Positions 46,535 to 55,645 of a stretch of 64,000 nt of DNA are shown piece by piece. The first letter of the stretch is position 1. The number at the start of each line of letters is the position of its first letter. Source of the DNA: Saprospiraceae bacterium (lineage in GTDB: Bacteria; Bacteroidota; Bacteroidia; Chitinophagales; Saprospiraceae); contig JADKBO010000027.1 in assembly GCA_016715105.1 (NCBI GenBank), positions 62,001 through 126,000 on the forward strand. Direction: 5' to 3'. The translations under genes were made by a program, and so were the position numbers. Below the pieces are notes generated by a model that was not told the origin of the DNA, searched no databases, and saw only the letters and a list, made by a program, of their open reading frames with translations.

Positions 46535-47190
46535 AAGAAACCAAAATTGGGAGAACATAAATACTGTTTCACTCTGAACTCAGGTCTACAATCTTTAAGT
46601 TTTGCCGATATTATATACAACTAAAAATCTGCTGTGTCACAAGTCCACAACTTGACAGGACTCGAGGAGATACAAAGAGGCAGCGCCTCGAGAGCACAGA
46701 CCTCTCGATTAAGTGTGAAGGTTCCTTGAAATTTTAATTAGCTAGTCATTTTTTGTCCAGGAATTAAAATCCATGAATATTAAATGTGTCGATCCTAGCG
46801 GTTCTGTAAGAATTCCATTTATTAAAGTGGGAATTTACTTATCTGATAATTTATCTTTTACTGCGAACTGAAGTTCGCAATCCACTGGGCATTTCTGTTG
46901 ATAAATACCATTGAAAATTTGGAAAGTAAGCTTTCCACATCTTGAAAGAACTCGAGCAGATACAAAGAGGCAGCGCCTCGATCCATATGGTAACCCAGGA
47001 TTTCAATCCTGGGGATAAAAAACTAAACAACGCATCGAGTTCCATAGGAACGGTCCATATTACGCACGAAGGACAGACCTCACTATTAAATGTGAAGGTC
47101 CCCTGAAACTCTAATTAGTAAGTATATTTTAAAAATCCATGGTTAATATATGGGTCGAACCTACCAGTTCTTGCATTAACTAGATATCCT
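46535..47190. repeat. Gene-free hairpin-repeat region
   Basis: Contains GAGGCagcGCCTC (about 46677 and 46968), CAGGATTtcAATCCTG (about 46995), GTTCCataGGAAC (about 47038), and the second copy of the 140-bp repeat (46765-46908) with module A in reverse orientation. Many words are shared with 44870-44960. No coding sequence is supported. Confidence 0.75.
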
Positions 47191-47195
47191 TTATA

Positions 47196-47579
47196 TTATT
47201 TTTTCTCTTCCACCTCCACCATTTTGCCCTCTTTTTCCGCATAATTTCTTCCCCATTTTGCAATTGCATTGAGCGTTTCCGACAGACTTTTTCCAAACTC
47301 AGTAAGACTGTATTCTACCCTCACAGGAGGCTTTATACCATAAACTTTCCGCTCAATCAAGCCATCTTGTTCCAATGTTTTTAATTGAATGCTCAGCATT
47401 TTTTCAGTAATATCAGGAATTCTTTTTTTGATTTCAGAAAACCGAAGCGTTCCACCTTTTAAATACCAAAGAACCACAGCCTTCCACTTCCCACCAATGA
47501 ATTCCATGGTTACATCCATTGCGCAGTGATACAATTCGCCATGCACCTCAAAAGCAACATTTTTTCCTTTTATGATCAT
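47196..47579 (-). CDS. HxlR-family regulator
   Basis: The 127-residue protein has the HxlR winged helix: CAMDVTMEFIGGKWKAVVLWYLKGGTLRFSEIKKRIPDITEKMLSIQLKTLEQDGLIERKVYGIKPPVRVEYSLTEFG. The Cys just before the winged helix is the usual redox- or electrophile-sensing residue of the family. It is divergent from the reductase gene at 47699 with a palindrome between, so it probably controls that gene and itself. Confidence 0.93.
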   Translation of the reverse strand: MIIKGKNVAFEVHGELYHCAMDVTMEFIGGKWKAVVLWYLKGGTLRFSEIKKRIPDITEKMLSIQLKTLEQDGLIERKVYGIKPPVRVEYSLTEFGKSLSETLNAIAKWGRNYAEKEGKMVEVEEKK

Positions 47580-47595
47580 AGTTAAAAATTTAAAC

Positions 47596-47611
47596 CTGTC
47601 AAACTTGACAG
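47596..47611. promoter_or_regulatory. Palindromic operator candidate between HxlR gene and reductase
   Basis: CTGTCAAacTTGACAG is a perfect 7-bp inverted repeat about 17 bp upstream of the HxlR start. A second looser symmetry, ACTATA to TATAGT (about 47629-47667), lies nearer the reductase start. Both fit HxlR control of the divergent pair. Confidence 0.5.
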
Positions 47612-47698
47612 TTATTGCAACACAAAAATACTATAATTATTTTTGTTACTGTAAAAAGTATAGTTTAACAATTACTATTAAATTTAAAATTTATTATC

Positions 47699-48355
47699 AT
47701 GAAAAAAATTGGAATACTAGGAACAGGAATGGTTGGAAATACCATCGGTTCAAAACTAATAGCGTTAGGTTACGAAGTAAAAATGGGCTCCAGGACAACC
47801 AATAATCCAAAGGCTGCAGAATGGGTTCAAAAAAATGGAAAAAATGCTTCTCAAGGCAGTTTTGCAGAAGCTGCCTCATTTGGCGAATTAGTTTTTAATT
47901 GCACCAAAGGAGAGCATTCCCTAGAAGTAATGAAATTGTAAGGTATTCAAAATCTTGCCAAAAAGATTTTAATTGACATCAGTAACCCCTTAGATTACTC
48001 AAAAGGCATACCGCCAATCTTGATACCCGAGCTCGCAAATACCAATTCATTAGGCGAAGAATTACAGAAAATGTTGCCTGAAACACACGTAATTAAAACA
48101 CTTAATATTGTGAATTGTGAAGTCATGGTTGACGCTTCAAAGTGTGGTGGTGATGCTACAATGTTCGTAGCAGGCAATGATGCAGGCGCAAAAAAAATAA
48201 CCCAAAGTCTATTGCAGCAATTTGGATGGACAGATATTCTTGATTTAGGTGATATCCGAAATGCAAGAAGTACCGAAATGATGATGCCAATATGGTTGAG
48301 TGCTTATATGACTTTGAAAAATGGATCCATAGGATTTAAAATTGTTCGTAGTTGA
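47699..48355 (+). pseudogene. NAD(P)-binding F420-reductase-like oxidoreductase with in-frame stop
   Basis: The N-terminal part (KKIGILGTGMVGNTIGSKLIALGYEVKMGSRTTNNPKA) is the Rossmann fold of the NADPH-dependent F420 reductase-like family. A TAA at 47939-47941 ends the first piece after EVMKL, but the same frame continues with GIQNLAKKILIDISNPLDYSKG, VIKTLNIVNCEVMVDASKCGG and GDIRNARSTEMMMPIWL to 48355. A single base change in one codon explains it. The gene is the likely target of the divergent HxlR regulator. The stop could be a genuine mutation or a base error. Confidence 0.85.
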
Positions 48356-48476
48356 TATTGAATTTGAATACTATCATAACCAGAATTCTAAAGAAAGCTA
48401 CATTTTCCATTTAATTTTGAATGAAAACTATTGTCCTATTTTGGAAATCAATAGTTTTCATTCTTCAGGGGGAAAA

Positions 48477-48866
48477 TCAATGAGGTATCACCTCAACCAA
48501 AATTTCATTACCTAATTTATCGTAATAAATACAAGTCATTGCATCCATACAAATGGCCCATTTTTCTATGCCATAAGTTGCACACATTTTGATGAAAGTT
48601 AAAAAATCTGTTTTTCCTTGTTGATGAGCAACCAATTCAGCTTTAAAAGACTCACTCTGGCAAGTTTCTGCAATGGTCAAAGGCTCATATTTAGGTGGTA
48701 CGTTTGCGGTATAATTATTTGCTCCATGATAATCAATATGCCCATCTGTTACATAAGCCTCGTAATGTGTGACGCCCAATTTTTTGATTTCTTGAATGTA
48801 GGCTGGAAAATCTGCACCTGATTTTACTTTGCTATGTGCTGCTTTGATTTGTTCTATTGTAAACAT
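48477..48866 (-). CDS. DUF1398 family protein
   Basis: The 129-residue protein (FTIEQIKAAHSKVKSGADFPAYIQEIKKLGVTHYEAYVTDGHIDYHGAN, FKAELVAHQQGKTDFLTFIKMCATYGIEKWAICMDAMTCIYYDKLGNEILVEVIP) matches the DUF1398 family, which includes a small phage-envelope-like E. coli protein. No catalytic role is known. It is cytoplasmic by sequence and follows the AraC-type gene on the same strand. Confidence 0.88.
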   Translation of the reverse strand: MFTIEQIKAAHSKVKSGADFPAYIQEIKKLGVTHYEAYVTDGHIDYHGANNYTANVPPKYEPLTIAETCQSESFKAELVAHQQGKTDFLTFIKMCATYGIEKWAICMDAMTCIYYDKLGNEILVEVIPH

Positions 48867-48936
48867 GTTTTAATTTTTTAATTGTTGAATAGATATTAGA
48901 ATTTTTTACAATGATTAACAAGACAAAAGTGCAGCA

Positions 48937-49734
48937 TTACAAAATGTGGTCATTGTAAAAAATCGTTTTTCTACAACATTTTTTGAAATGATCTGGAGTA
49001 TTTCCGGTAAATTGTTTGAAGTCTTTTATGAAGTGGGATTGATCGAAAAAATTGTTATCATAACAGATTTCAGAAAGTGTTTTTGTTTGGTTGAATTGGT
49101 CGAGTACTCCATTAAAACGTACAATTGAAGCAAATTTTTTAGCTGTGGTACCTACAACTTTTCTAAACCTTTTTTCAAACGGGCTTTGGCTGATTAGCAA
49201 TTTTTCAGTCAGCTCTTTGATGCGAATATTGCCTTTACTTTGGTAAATCATTTTTACAGCCTCAACAATCATTTTATCGGTTTGAATGTCCTTCAGTTGA
49301 GAAAGTAAAAACTGCTCAACGATTTTAATTCGATGTAAATCGTTGTCTGCACCTGCGAGCCTTTCCTCGACTGATAATATGATACTTTTGGGAAAAATCT
49401 CCTCTAGTGAAAGGCTTAAATTGAATAATTCATTTGCAGGATGAGTAGCAAAATGTATATAACCTGTTTCTGTGAAATAAATCAGAACCGTTCCGATTTC
49501 TGCGGAATTTTTAAATATTTTAAAACCATCTGTCATTCCAGTTACTCCGGCAGAGGCCAATTGATTTTCAGATTGATCATTGAGGGAGGTAAGTTTTCCC
49601 TTGAATTGAAAACCAATCACTAAGCCTGTTATTGGGAAAACTTTATATTCATTTTCTACATCATTTTCTGAGACTACATAATATTTGATGTAGGGTTTTA
49701 GTTGCTCAACTGGGAAATGTTTTTCAAACTTCAT
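48937..49734 (-). CDS. AraC-family transcriptional regulator
   Basis: The 265-residue protein has an N-terminal sensing domain (LKPYIKYYVVSENDVENEYKVFPITGLVIGFQFKG) and a C-terminal AraC domain (KGNIRIKELTEKLLISQSPFEKRFRKVVGTTAKKFASIVRFN, TLSEICYDNNFFDQSHFIKDFKQFTGNTPDHF). The DQSHFIKDFKQFTG signature is well conserved. It lies upstream of the DUF1398 gene by about 70 bp on the same strand and may control it. The effector is unknown. Confidence 0.93.
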   Translation of the reverse strand: MKFEKHFPVEQLKPYIKYYVVSENDVENEYKVFPITGLVIGFQFKGKLTSLNDQSENQLASAGVTGMTDGFKIFKNSAEIGTVLIYFTETGYIHFATHPANELFNLSLSLEEIFPKSIILSVEERLAGADNDLHRIKIVEQFLLSQLKDIQTDKMIVEAVKMIYQSKGNIRIKELTEKLLISQSPFEKRFRKVVGTTAKKFASIVRFNGVLDQFNQTKTLSEICYDNNFFDQSHFIKDFKQFTGNTPDHFKKCCRKTIFYNDHIL

Positions 49735-49882
49735 TTTTAATTAATGATGCCTTTTATCACACATAAATTCGCAACAAGAAAATGGTCAAATTCATTTTTG
49801 TTTAGTATAAACATCACAAAGTATAAAATAAGCCTAATTTTAGAAATATCATTACCAACCAATAACTGTTTTTGAAACTATT

Positions 49883-50341
49883 TTAAGCTATTCCATATTT
49901 TTTAACGATTGCAAGCTGTCCTGCATGGTATGCGGTGTGAGAAATAATTCGGCCAAAGGCCTCAGCCTTTGTTTTTGTTCCGAATTCTTTGGTAGTGACA
50001 GTGCTTTCCCAATCTTCATCCTTTTGTTGTTCAAGGATGGATTTCAGTGAGTCAAAAGATTCTGCGACATAATTTTTCAAAGAGACTATATCTGTCCATT
50101 CACCTGTATCCCATTTTTCAATGACAGTTTTAGCGGAGACTTTTAAGTGAACCGCGCCAAAAACATTTTTGGCAAAAAGGAATTCCACTTCACCAATATG
50201 CCGGATGAGGAAGCCAACAGAATTTGGCGAACCACCTAATTTCTTTGCTAAATCTTCAGATGTAATATTTGGCAATTGGTCGGAAAATCTTGTTCTGGCT
50301 TCTACCCATAATTCAAGCAAGGTTTCAGTTTTTGATTTCAT
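49883..50341 (-). CDS. DinB-like (DUF1572) protein
   Basis: From the ATG at 50341 the product has about 152 residues: KTETLLELWVEARTRFSDQLPNI, SPNSVGFLIRHIGEVEFLFAKNVFG, and GRIISHTAYHAGQLAIVKKYGIA. The spaced His residues (RHIGE, HTAYHAGQ) form the metal site of the DinB four-helix bundle. Relatives include thiol transferases. The start overlaps the upstream cupin gene by 4 bp, so the two are one operon. Confidence 0.9.
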   Translation of the reverse strand: MKSKTETLLELWVEARTRFSDQLPNITSEDLAKKLGGSPNSVGFLIRHIGEVEFLFAKNVFGAVHLKVSAKTVIEKWDTGEWTDIVSLKNYVAESFDSLKSILEQQKDEDWESTVTTKEFGTKTKAEAFGRIISHTAYHAGQLAIVKKYGIA

Positions 50342-50625
50342 TTTATTAAAATTAAATTGCAATCAGTAATTGCCACCAACCAATGTTTGACATTTGCCTC
50401 TATTTCTACGTAATCACCCGCACCAATTGTTTCTTTGATTCCTTTTTCATTTTCAAAAATAACTTCACCAATGATGCCAAAAAGCATTGCTGGTGTTTTG
50501 GTGAGGTGTTCTTTCATTTCTGCACTGGCCAACATTTTGATGGAAATGACAGACCCTTCAGTAGGACTGAAGATTTTTTTAGTTTGTAAGGCTTTGTTTG
50601 GTACAGTATCTTGATTTAGATGCAT
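50338..50625 (-). CDS. Small cupin-domain protein
   Basis: The 95-residue single cupin (SPTEGSVISIKMLASAEMKEHLTKTPAMLFGIIGEVIFENEKGIKETIGAGDYVEIEANVKHWLVAITDCNLILI) has the G-x5-H-x-like first motif weakened (KEHLTKTP) but the second motif present (IEANVKHWLVA). Metal binding is uncertain. It is translated just before the DinB-like gene with a 4-bp overlap. Confidence 0.87.
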   Translation of the reverse strand: MHLNQDTVPNKALQTKKIFSPTEGSVISIKMLASAEMKEHLTKTPAMLFGIIGEVIFENEKGIKETIGAGDYVEIEANVKHWLVAITDCNLILIK

Positions 50626-50679
50626 ATTATTTTTTTAGATGATTGCTAAATTAGTGTGCACTTCATCACTTCTTAAATT

Positions 50680-50815
50680 TGTAGTTGGGATTTTGTCATG
50701 ATTTTTGGAAGCTTCGCCAAAAATCCCGCCAAAATCATATTCACTTTTCATTTTTCGCCATGGACTTCATCCATGGTTATTAATATTTAACCCCTCTGGG
50801 GTATTTAAAACGAAG
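50680..50815. repeat. Hairpin repeat (GGGATTTTTGGCGAAGC / CCATGGacttCATCCATGG type)
   Basis: The text GGGATTTTGTCATGATTTTTGGAA, CGCCAAAAATCCCGCCAAAATCATATTC, CCATGGacTTCATCCATGG, TTTAACCCCTCTGGGGTATTTAAAAC recurs almost unchanged at about 55170-55292. It includes the hairpins ATGGA-ctt-CATCCAT and CCCCTCTGGGG. No gene is supported. Confidence 0.85.
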
Positions 50816-50879
50816 TGATGAAATGCAACCCTAAATTATTCTGCTCAAATTAGTCAAAATATTCTAGGGGCACTACGTT

Positions 50880-51320
50880 TTAGTTGACTTTGATTTTAGA
50901 AATAGTTTTGCCTATCGATTTTGTTGGTTTATCCATATCAGTCTTGGCAAATTCTATGGCTTCCAGGATGAGTGCTTTTACTTCTGGGTTTCTATAATCA
51001 TTTATATTTTTTACATCAATGTGCCGGATTAAATTTCCTGACCCTGTTAATAATTTATTGGCATCCTTTAATAGGGTTCCTTTATTAAAGCCCAAATTCA
51101 TGTGATTGGTGTAAATCGGAATCATACAAAAAGCATCTGAAAGTTTATCTGAAATAGAAAATACTGCTGTCAACGCATGTGTATGGTATAAAAGCTCATT
51201 GCTATCTGGATACATTTCTAATAAATATTCCCGCAAATCTTTGAAGAGTTCAATAACCTCTGGTTGCTTAAAGTCCAAATAATATTGGAAATCTGGATGG
51301 ATTGGTCTTAAATGAGTCAT
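50880..51320 (-). CDS. DUF1801 (YdhG-like) protein
   Basis: The 146-residue protein (FKQPEVIELFKDLREYLLEMYPDSNELLYHTHALTAVFSISDKLSDAFCMIPIYTNHMNLGFNKGTLL, LTGSGNLIRHIDVKNINDY) fits the DUF1801/YdhG family, a small iron-binding-like fold of uncertain function. It is a single cytoplasmic protein on the minus strand with repeats downstream of it. Confidence 0.88.
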   Translation of the reverse strand: MTHLRPIHPDFQYYLDFKQPEVIELFKDLREYLLEMYPDSNELLYHTHALTAVFSISDKLSDAFCMIPIYTNHMNLGFNKGTLLKDANKLLTGSGNLIRHIDVKNINDYRNPEVKALILEAIEFAKTDMDKPTKSIGKTISKIKVN

Positions 51321-51423
51321 TTGATTGATTTAATAGGTATGTTATAATTGACTTGGCTTTTAGTTATTTGTATATATTTTGAAATGAATTTGTTGCTGTA
51401 TTTTATAGAGTCACAAGAAATTT

Positions 51424-52908
51424 TTAAATCGATTGGAAATCCTTTGGTGATTTATCCAACACGTCTTGCACCAATGCAAAGTCTTTTTCTGAATCAGCTA
51501 GTACCATCAATACATCATCGGTCTCCAATTCCGTAGACCCACCTGGTCTTATAAATTTGCCATTTCTTTTGATCATCACAATAAACACAGATTTCGGAAA
51601 GTGCAAGTCTACTATACGTTTATGAACTGCATAAAAGTGAGGCAATATTTCAAATTCTTGTAGTGAAGATTTTGGTAGATCTAAAATAAGTTTGTCCACT
51701 TCTGAGATTGGTTTTACCTTTTCAGGTAACGCCACGTGAAGCCATTTGGCAACAATCGATAGGGTAGTACCCTGGATGAGGACCGATGTAACAGAAATAA
51801 AAAACACGATATTGAATATCATATTGGCTTTGTCGATTCCGGCCAATAATGGATAAGTTGCAAATACGATTGGAACAGCCCCTCTCAATCCAACCCAGGA
51901 AATATAAAACCTACGCCTCATTTTCATTTTGAAAAAAGCCAAACTAATGAAAACAGCTATCGGTCTAGCCACTAAAATTAAAAATAAAGATACAAGAATG
52001 CCTATTCCAAAATACGGGATAATCTCAGTTGGGTAAACCAATAAACCCAATGTGAGGAATAAAACAATTTGCATCAACCATGCCAGACCATCGTACATTT
52101 TGAAAATGGTTTTCTTATGTATGAGGTCCTGATTGCCCAAATACACCGCGCACACATAGATTGCGAGAAAGCCATTTCCACCGATGAAATCAGTTGCTGC
52201 AAAAGTGATAAACATCAAGGCAATGACTAGTACAGGATATAACCCTTCGAAATCAAGCTTGATGTTATTGATGATGTACTTACTCAATTTTCCTAAAGCA
52301 AAGCCACTGATAGCGCCTAAGATCATCTGTCTAAAAAATAATGGAATAACAGATACTATACTTTGATCTTGGTTGATAACCAAAGTCAAGAAAGCAATCG
52401 TTAAAACATAAGCCATCGGGTCATTACTCCCGCTTTCAAGTTCTAAAGTCGGTCTCAGATTGGTTTTTAACGCCAAACTTTTTGAGCGTAAAATGGAAAA
52501 TACGGCAGCTGCATCTGTCGATGACACAATGGAACCCAATAACATTGCTTCATAAATGGTAAAGTCGGTTACTAGCCATACAAAGGTACCAAGAGATACT
52601 GCTGTCAGAAAAACACCCAAAGTTGATAAAACCATACCTTCTTTCAAAATCGGTTTTACGGATGTCCAGTTGGTATCGAGACCTCCTGAAAATAATATGA
52701 AGTTGAGTGAAACAATACCAATAAATTGCGCCAGTTTGGGATCATCAAATTTTATGCCCCCTATGCCATCTGAGCCTGCCAACATGCCAATGGCTAAAAA
52801 GAGGATCAACGTAGGTACTCCAAATTTATAAGAAGTTTTACCAACAATGATGCTGATAAAAAGTAGGATAGATCCTACCAACAAGATATTCTCAATGGTT
52901 AAATTCAT
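51424..52908 (-). CDS. K+/H+ (or Na+/H+) antiporter, CPA1 NhaP2-like, with RCK C-domain
   Basis: The 494-residue membrane protein has about 12 hydrophobic helices, starting ENILLVGSILLFISIIVG, with the CPA1 core signatures LFSGGLDTNW, LLGSIVSSTDAAAVFSILR (transport Asp) and ELESGSNDPMAYVLTI (SND motif). The C-terminal 100 residues hold a TrkA-C (RCK_C) domain (EFEILPHFYAVHKRIVDLHFPKSVFIVMIKRNGKFIRPGGSTELETDDVLMVL), which senses ligands such as nucleotides. NhaP2-type antiporters export K+. It lies next to the potassium-uptake genes, which suggests a local potassium-homeostasis cluster. Confidence 0.93.
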   Translation of the reverse strand: MNLTIENILLVGSILLFISIIVGKTSYKFGVPTLILFLAIGMLAGSDGIGGIKFDDPKLAQFIGIVSLNFILFSGGLDTNWTSVKPILKEGMVLSTLGVFLTAVSLGTFVWLVTDFTIYEAMLLGSIVSSTDAAAVFSILRSKSLALKTNLRPTLELESGSNDPMAYVLTIAFLTLVINQDQSIVSVIPLFFRQMILGAISGFALGKLSKYIINNIKLDFEGLYPVLVIALMFITFAATDFIGGNGFLAIYVCAVYLGNQDLIHKKTIFKMYDGLAWLMQIVLFLTLGLLVYPTEIIPYFGIGILVSLFLILVARPIAVFISLAFFKMKMRRRFYISWVGLRGAVPIVFATYPLLAGIDKANMIFNIVFFISVTSVLIQGTTLSIVAKWLHVALPEKVKPISEVDKLILDLPKSSLQEFEILPHFYAVHKRIVDLHFPKSVFIVMIKRNGKFIRPGGSTELETDDVLMVLADSEKDFALVQDVLDKSPKDFQSI

Positions 52909-53221
52909 TACTTTCTTTTACAATTGATCATTATTTTCAAAGTTAAGGTTTCTCTTCCATTAATGAATCATGGTGGCTTTTTGTTTTTTTTAAGAATGAT
53001 GAACCGTTATGAGTTAATTGAGATGACGTTTTGCAGAAGTTTCTCTAACAGAAAAGGTAATTGACTAGTATTTTAGATCGACTAGTACATAACAATTAGA
53101 TCGCGGTGATTAGTCGAAACTTCTTACCTACCTCGACTTTTTAAGGGAGGTTTGTCAGGAAAGAAATGATTAGAAATAAAAGTATAACCTATTATATTTA
53201 AATACAATGCTACCTACTATT
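52909..53221. other. Gene-free stretch between antiporter and histidine kinase
   Basis: No gene is supported. GACTAGTATTTTAGATCGACTAGTAC (about 53061-53087, direct CGACTAGT/GACTAGT words) and AGAAGTTTC against GAAACTTCT (about 53036 and 53118) give loose inverted repeats that could form a long imperfect hairpin. Kinase transcription ends here. Confidence 0.4.
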
Positions 53222-54946
53222 TTAAATAGATTTATTTAAGGTCAAAACAAATGTACTTCCAGCACCAAATTCACTTTCAACCGAAATTTGGCCTCCTTGC
53301 GCTTCCATAAATTCTTTGCTAATGGCGAGCCCAAGTCCGGTTCCTTCTTTTTTTGTGCCAGGTACTCTAAAATAGCGATCGAAAATTTTGTCTTTGTATT
53401 GTGGTGATATTCCTTGTCCAGAATCTTTTACTGAGATAAGTATCTTTGTAGAATGTTCTTGGATGGACAAGTTAATGGTCGAATTATCATATGAGTAACG
53501 AATGGCGTTGGAAATCAAGTTGGTCAACACCCAAGCAGTTTTTTCATTGTCAGCTTGGACTAATGAAATTTGTTCAGGACAATCCACCTTTAGTTGTATT
53601 TGCTTTTGATCTGCTTGAGTTTTGGTAGCATTGATGGCATATTGTAGTATTTCTCTTGGATCAGACGGAAGGATTGACAGTTGGATATTGCCACTTTCCA
53701 ATTGAGTCATGTTCAGAAGTTCTCCTGTAATTTTTAGTAGGCGATATGCATCATCTTTGATACTTTCTACAAGGTTTCTTTGTTCATCATTCAGTTTACC
53801 AATTTGTTCATTTTCTAAAAGCTGCAAACTCATTTTAATAGACGAAATTGGAGTTTTAAATTCATGCGATACTGTGGCAATAAAATTTGTTTTTGCAAAG
53901 TCTAGTTCTTTATATTCAGTCACATTCCTCAGCAGAATAACGTGGCCGACAACTTTTGGTAGATTTTCACCTGTGGGGGTAATGGTAATGTGTTGAATAT
54001 CTTTTTCAAAGTAACTTTCTTTTCCGTTGGCGAAAATTTTCATTGGTTTACTTCCATTTTTATGTGCATTTGATTCGTCAATATCTGTGATTAAAGCTCT
54101 TAAAAGGTCATTTTTTAAAGCCAGATCTTTTGATTGAAAACCAATAAGTTCTGAATCAGTCAAACCTAAGATTTGATTTGCTTCTTCATTTGCAAAGATT
54201 ATTCTCATTTTTTCATCCAAACCTATAACTGGGTCGTGCATTTTATCAATGAGCGTTTCAACCCGTTTCTTTTCCATCATCAATTTTGCAAGATTACTAT
54301 TATTGTAAGTTTCGAGTTTTTGGGCCATCACGTTAAATGATTTTGCCAAGGCACCGAACTCGTTATTTTTTTCGAAATTTACACGTTCAGAATAATTTTT
54401 ATCTGCTATTTGTTTGATACTTTCTGTAAGCTCTTTAATTGGATTGGCAATATTTGATGGCAGGTTGATGAGTAATACGAATGCTATTAAAAAACACAAT
54501 GCCCCAGTTATTGCGATCCAAAAAACTGCTTTATTGGCTGTTTGTTTTGCCATTTCACTTTTTCGTTGAATGGATTGCATGTTCATATCCATCAGTTCAA
54601 ATATATCCTTGCGTATTTCTGATTTGATGACTTCGTCCTTTTGATTTTGCTTAAATAAATTGAAGTGTTTTCTTAATTCTTGCGTGACATCATTTTCGTT
54701 AATTTCCGTTGTATTGTTTTCTTGTTTTATTAAATTTTCTTCCAGTTTTTTAAGATCCTCTTCTGTGCCGTTCTCCAAAGAGTTCAGCATATTCCTTGAA
54801 TATTCTAATGTCCGATAATTATCCACCAATACATTTTCAGTATCCGATTTCAATGCTATCAAATATCTTGCACTCACGGTACTCAAAAGTAGGATAAGAA
54901 AGAAAAGGAGACCTACTCCAAGCGTTAATTTTGTTTTTATTTTCAC
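53222..54946 (-). CDS. Sensor histidine kinase (HAMP-PAS-HisKA-HATPase) of the kdp region
   Basis: The 574-residue kinase has a first membrane segment (LTLGVGLLFFLILLLSTVSARY), an external helical domain, a second segment (VFWIAITGALCFLIAFVLLINLP, about 145), HAMP (PIKELTESIKQIADKNYSERVNF), a PAS domain (DPVIGLDEKMRIIFANEEANQILG) and a HisKA domain with phospho-acceptor in SHEFKTPISS (about residue 360). The ATPase has N box NLISNAIRYS, G1 DSGQGIS and G2 GTGLGLAIS. In Bacteroidota a separate kinase of this KinB-like type follows the KdpD sensor, which here lacks its own kinase part. The gap to kdpD is 699 bp of repeats, so co-transcription is uncertain. Confidence 0.93.
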   Translation of the reverse strand: MKIKTKLTLGVGLLFFLILLLSTVSARYLIALKSDTENVLVDNYRTLEYSRNMLNSLENGTEEDLKKLEENLIKQENNTTEINENDVTQELRKHFNLFKQNQKDEVIKSEIRKDIFELMDMNMQSIQRKSEMAKQTANKAVFWIAITGALCFLIAFVLLINLPSNIANPIKELTESIKQIADKNYSERVNFEKNNEFGALAKSFNVMAQKLETYNNSNLAKLMMEKKRVETLIDKMHDPVIGLDEKMRIIFANEEANQILGLTDSELIGFQSKDLALKNDLLRALITDIDESNAHKNGSKPMKIFANGKESYFEKDIQHITITPTGENLPKVVGHVILLRNVTEYKELDFAKTNFIATVSHEFKTPISSIKMSLQLLENEQIGKLNDEQRNLVESIKDDAYRLLKITGELLNMTQLESGNIQLSILPSDPREILQYAINATKTQADQKQIQLKVDCPEQISLVQADNEKTAWVLTNLISNAIRYSYDNSTINLSIQEHSTKILISVKDSGQGISPQYKDKIFDRYFRVPGTKKEGTGLGLAISKEFMEAQGGQISVESEFGAGSTFVLTLNKSI

Positions 54947-54967
54947 TTCATTCTTTTTTATAAAAAT

Positions 54968-55640
54968 CTAGTCATTCACAAAATAGAAGGGGCCAAGCCC
55001 TTTCCTTAATTGTGGTTCCATCTGACATTTGACCTGAGAAGCCAAGGCGTGCCTTGGCTCAACTAGCCAGGTCTCAAACATTTCACATTTCACATCTGAC
55101 ATCTCACATTTCACACCATTCACCACTCGCCATTCACAATAAATGCATATCACCTCTTCTTATTTTGGTCGTGGGATTTTGTCATGATTTTTGGAACCTT
55201 GGCCAAAAATCCCGCCAAAATCATATTCTGGTTTCATTATAACCATGGATTTCATCCATGGCTAAAAATATTTAACCCCTCTGGGGTATTTAAAACATCT
55301 CACATTTCACATCTCACACCATTCACCAATCACCAATTATTCGAGCCAAATAGAAAGGGGCAAGCCCTTTCTTTACCAATGGTACCATCTCAGATTTGAC
55401 CTGAGAAGCAAAGGCGTGCCTTGGCTCAACCAGCAAGGTCTCAAACATTTCACATTTCACACCATTCATTATTTACCAATTATTCGAGCTAAATAGAAAG
55501 GGGCAAGCCCTTTCTTTACATGTCGTACCATCTCAGATTTGACCTGAGAAACCAAGGCGTGCCTTGGCTCAACTAGCAAGGTTCCAAACATCTCACATTT
55601 CACACTATTCACTATTTACTATTCACTATTTACCATTCAC
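54968..55640. repeat. Hairpin-repeat block between histidine kinase and kdpD
   Basis: Three copies of AGAAAGGGgcaaGCCCTTTC and AGCCAAGGcgtgCCTTGGCT (about 54986/55042, 55350/55404 and 55497/55554), the 50680-type repeat at 55170-55292, and many CACATTTCACA, CACCATTCACTATTTAC words. Perfect stems include AGCCAAGG/CCTTGGCT and GAAAGGG/CCCTTTC. It also contains the kdpD stop area. No gene is supported. Confidence 0.85.
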
Positions 55641-55645
55641 TCAAT

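Noticed and set aside
30774..47941. Stop-codon readthrough or reassignment (TAA at 30774 and 47939)
   Set aside because: All other genes use TAA as a normal stop, and no recoding signal is visible; local mutation or base error is simpler.
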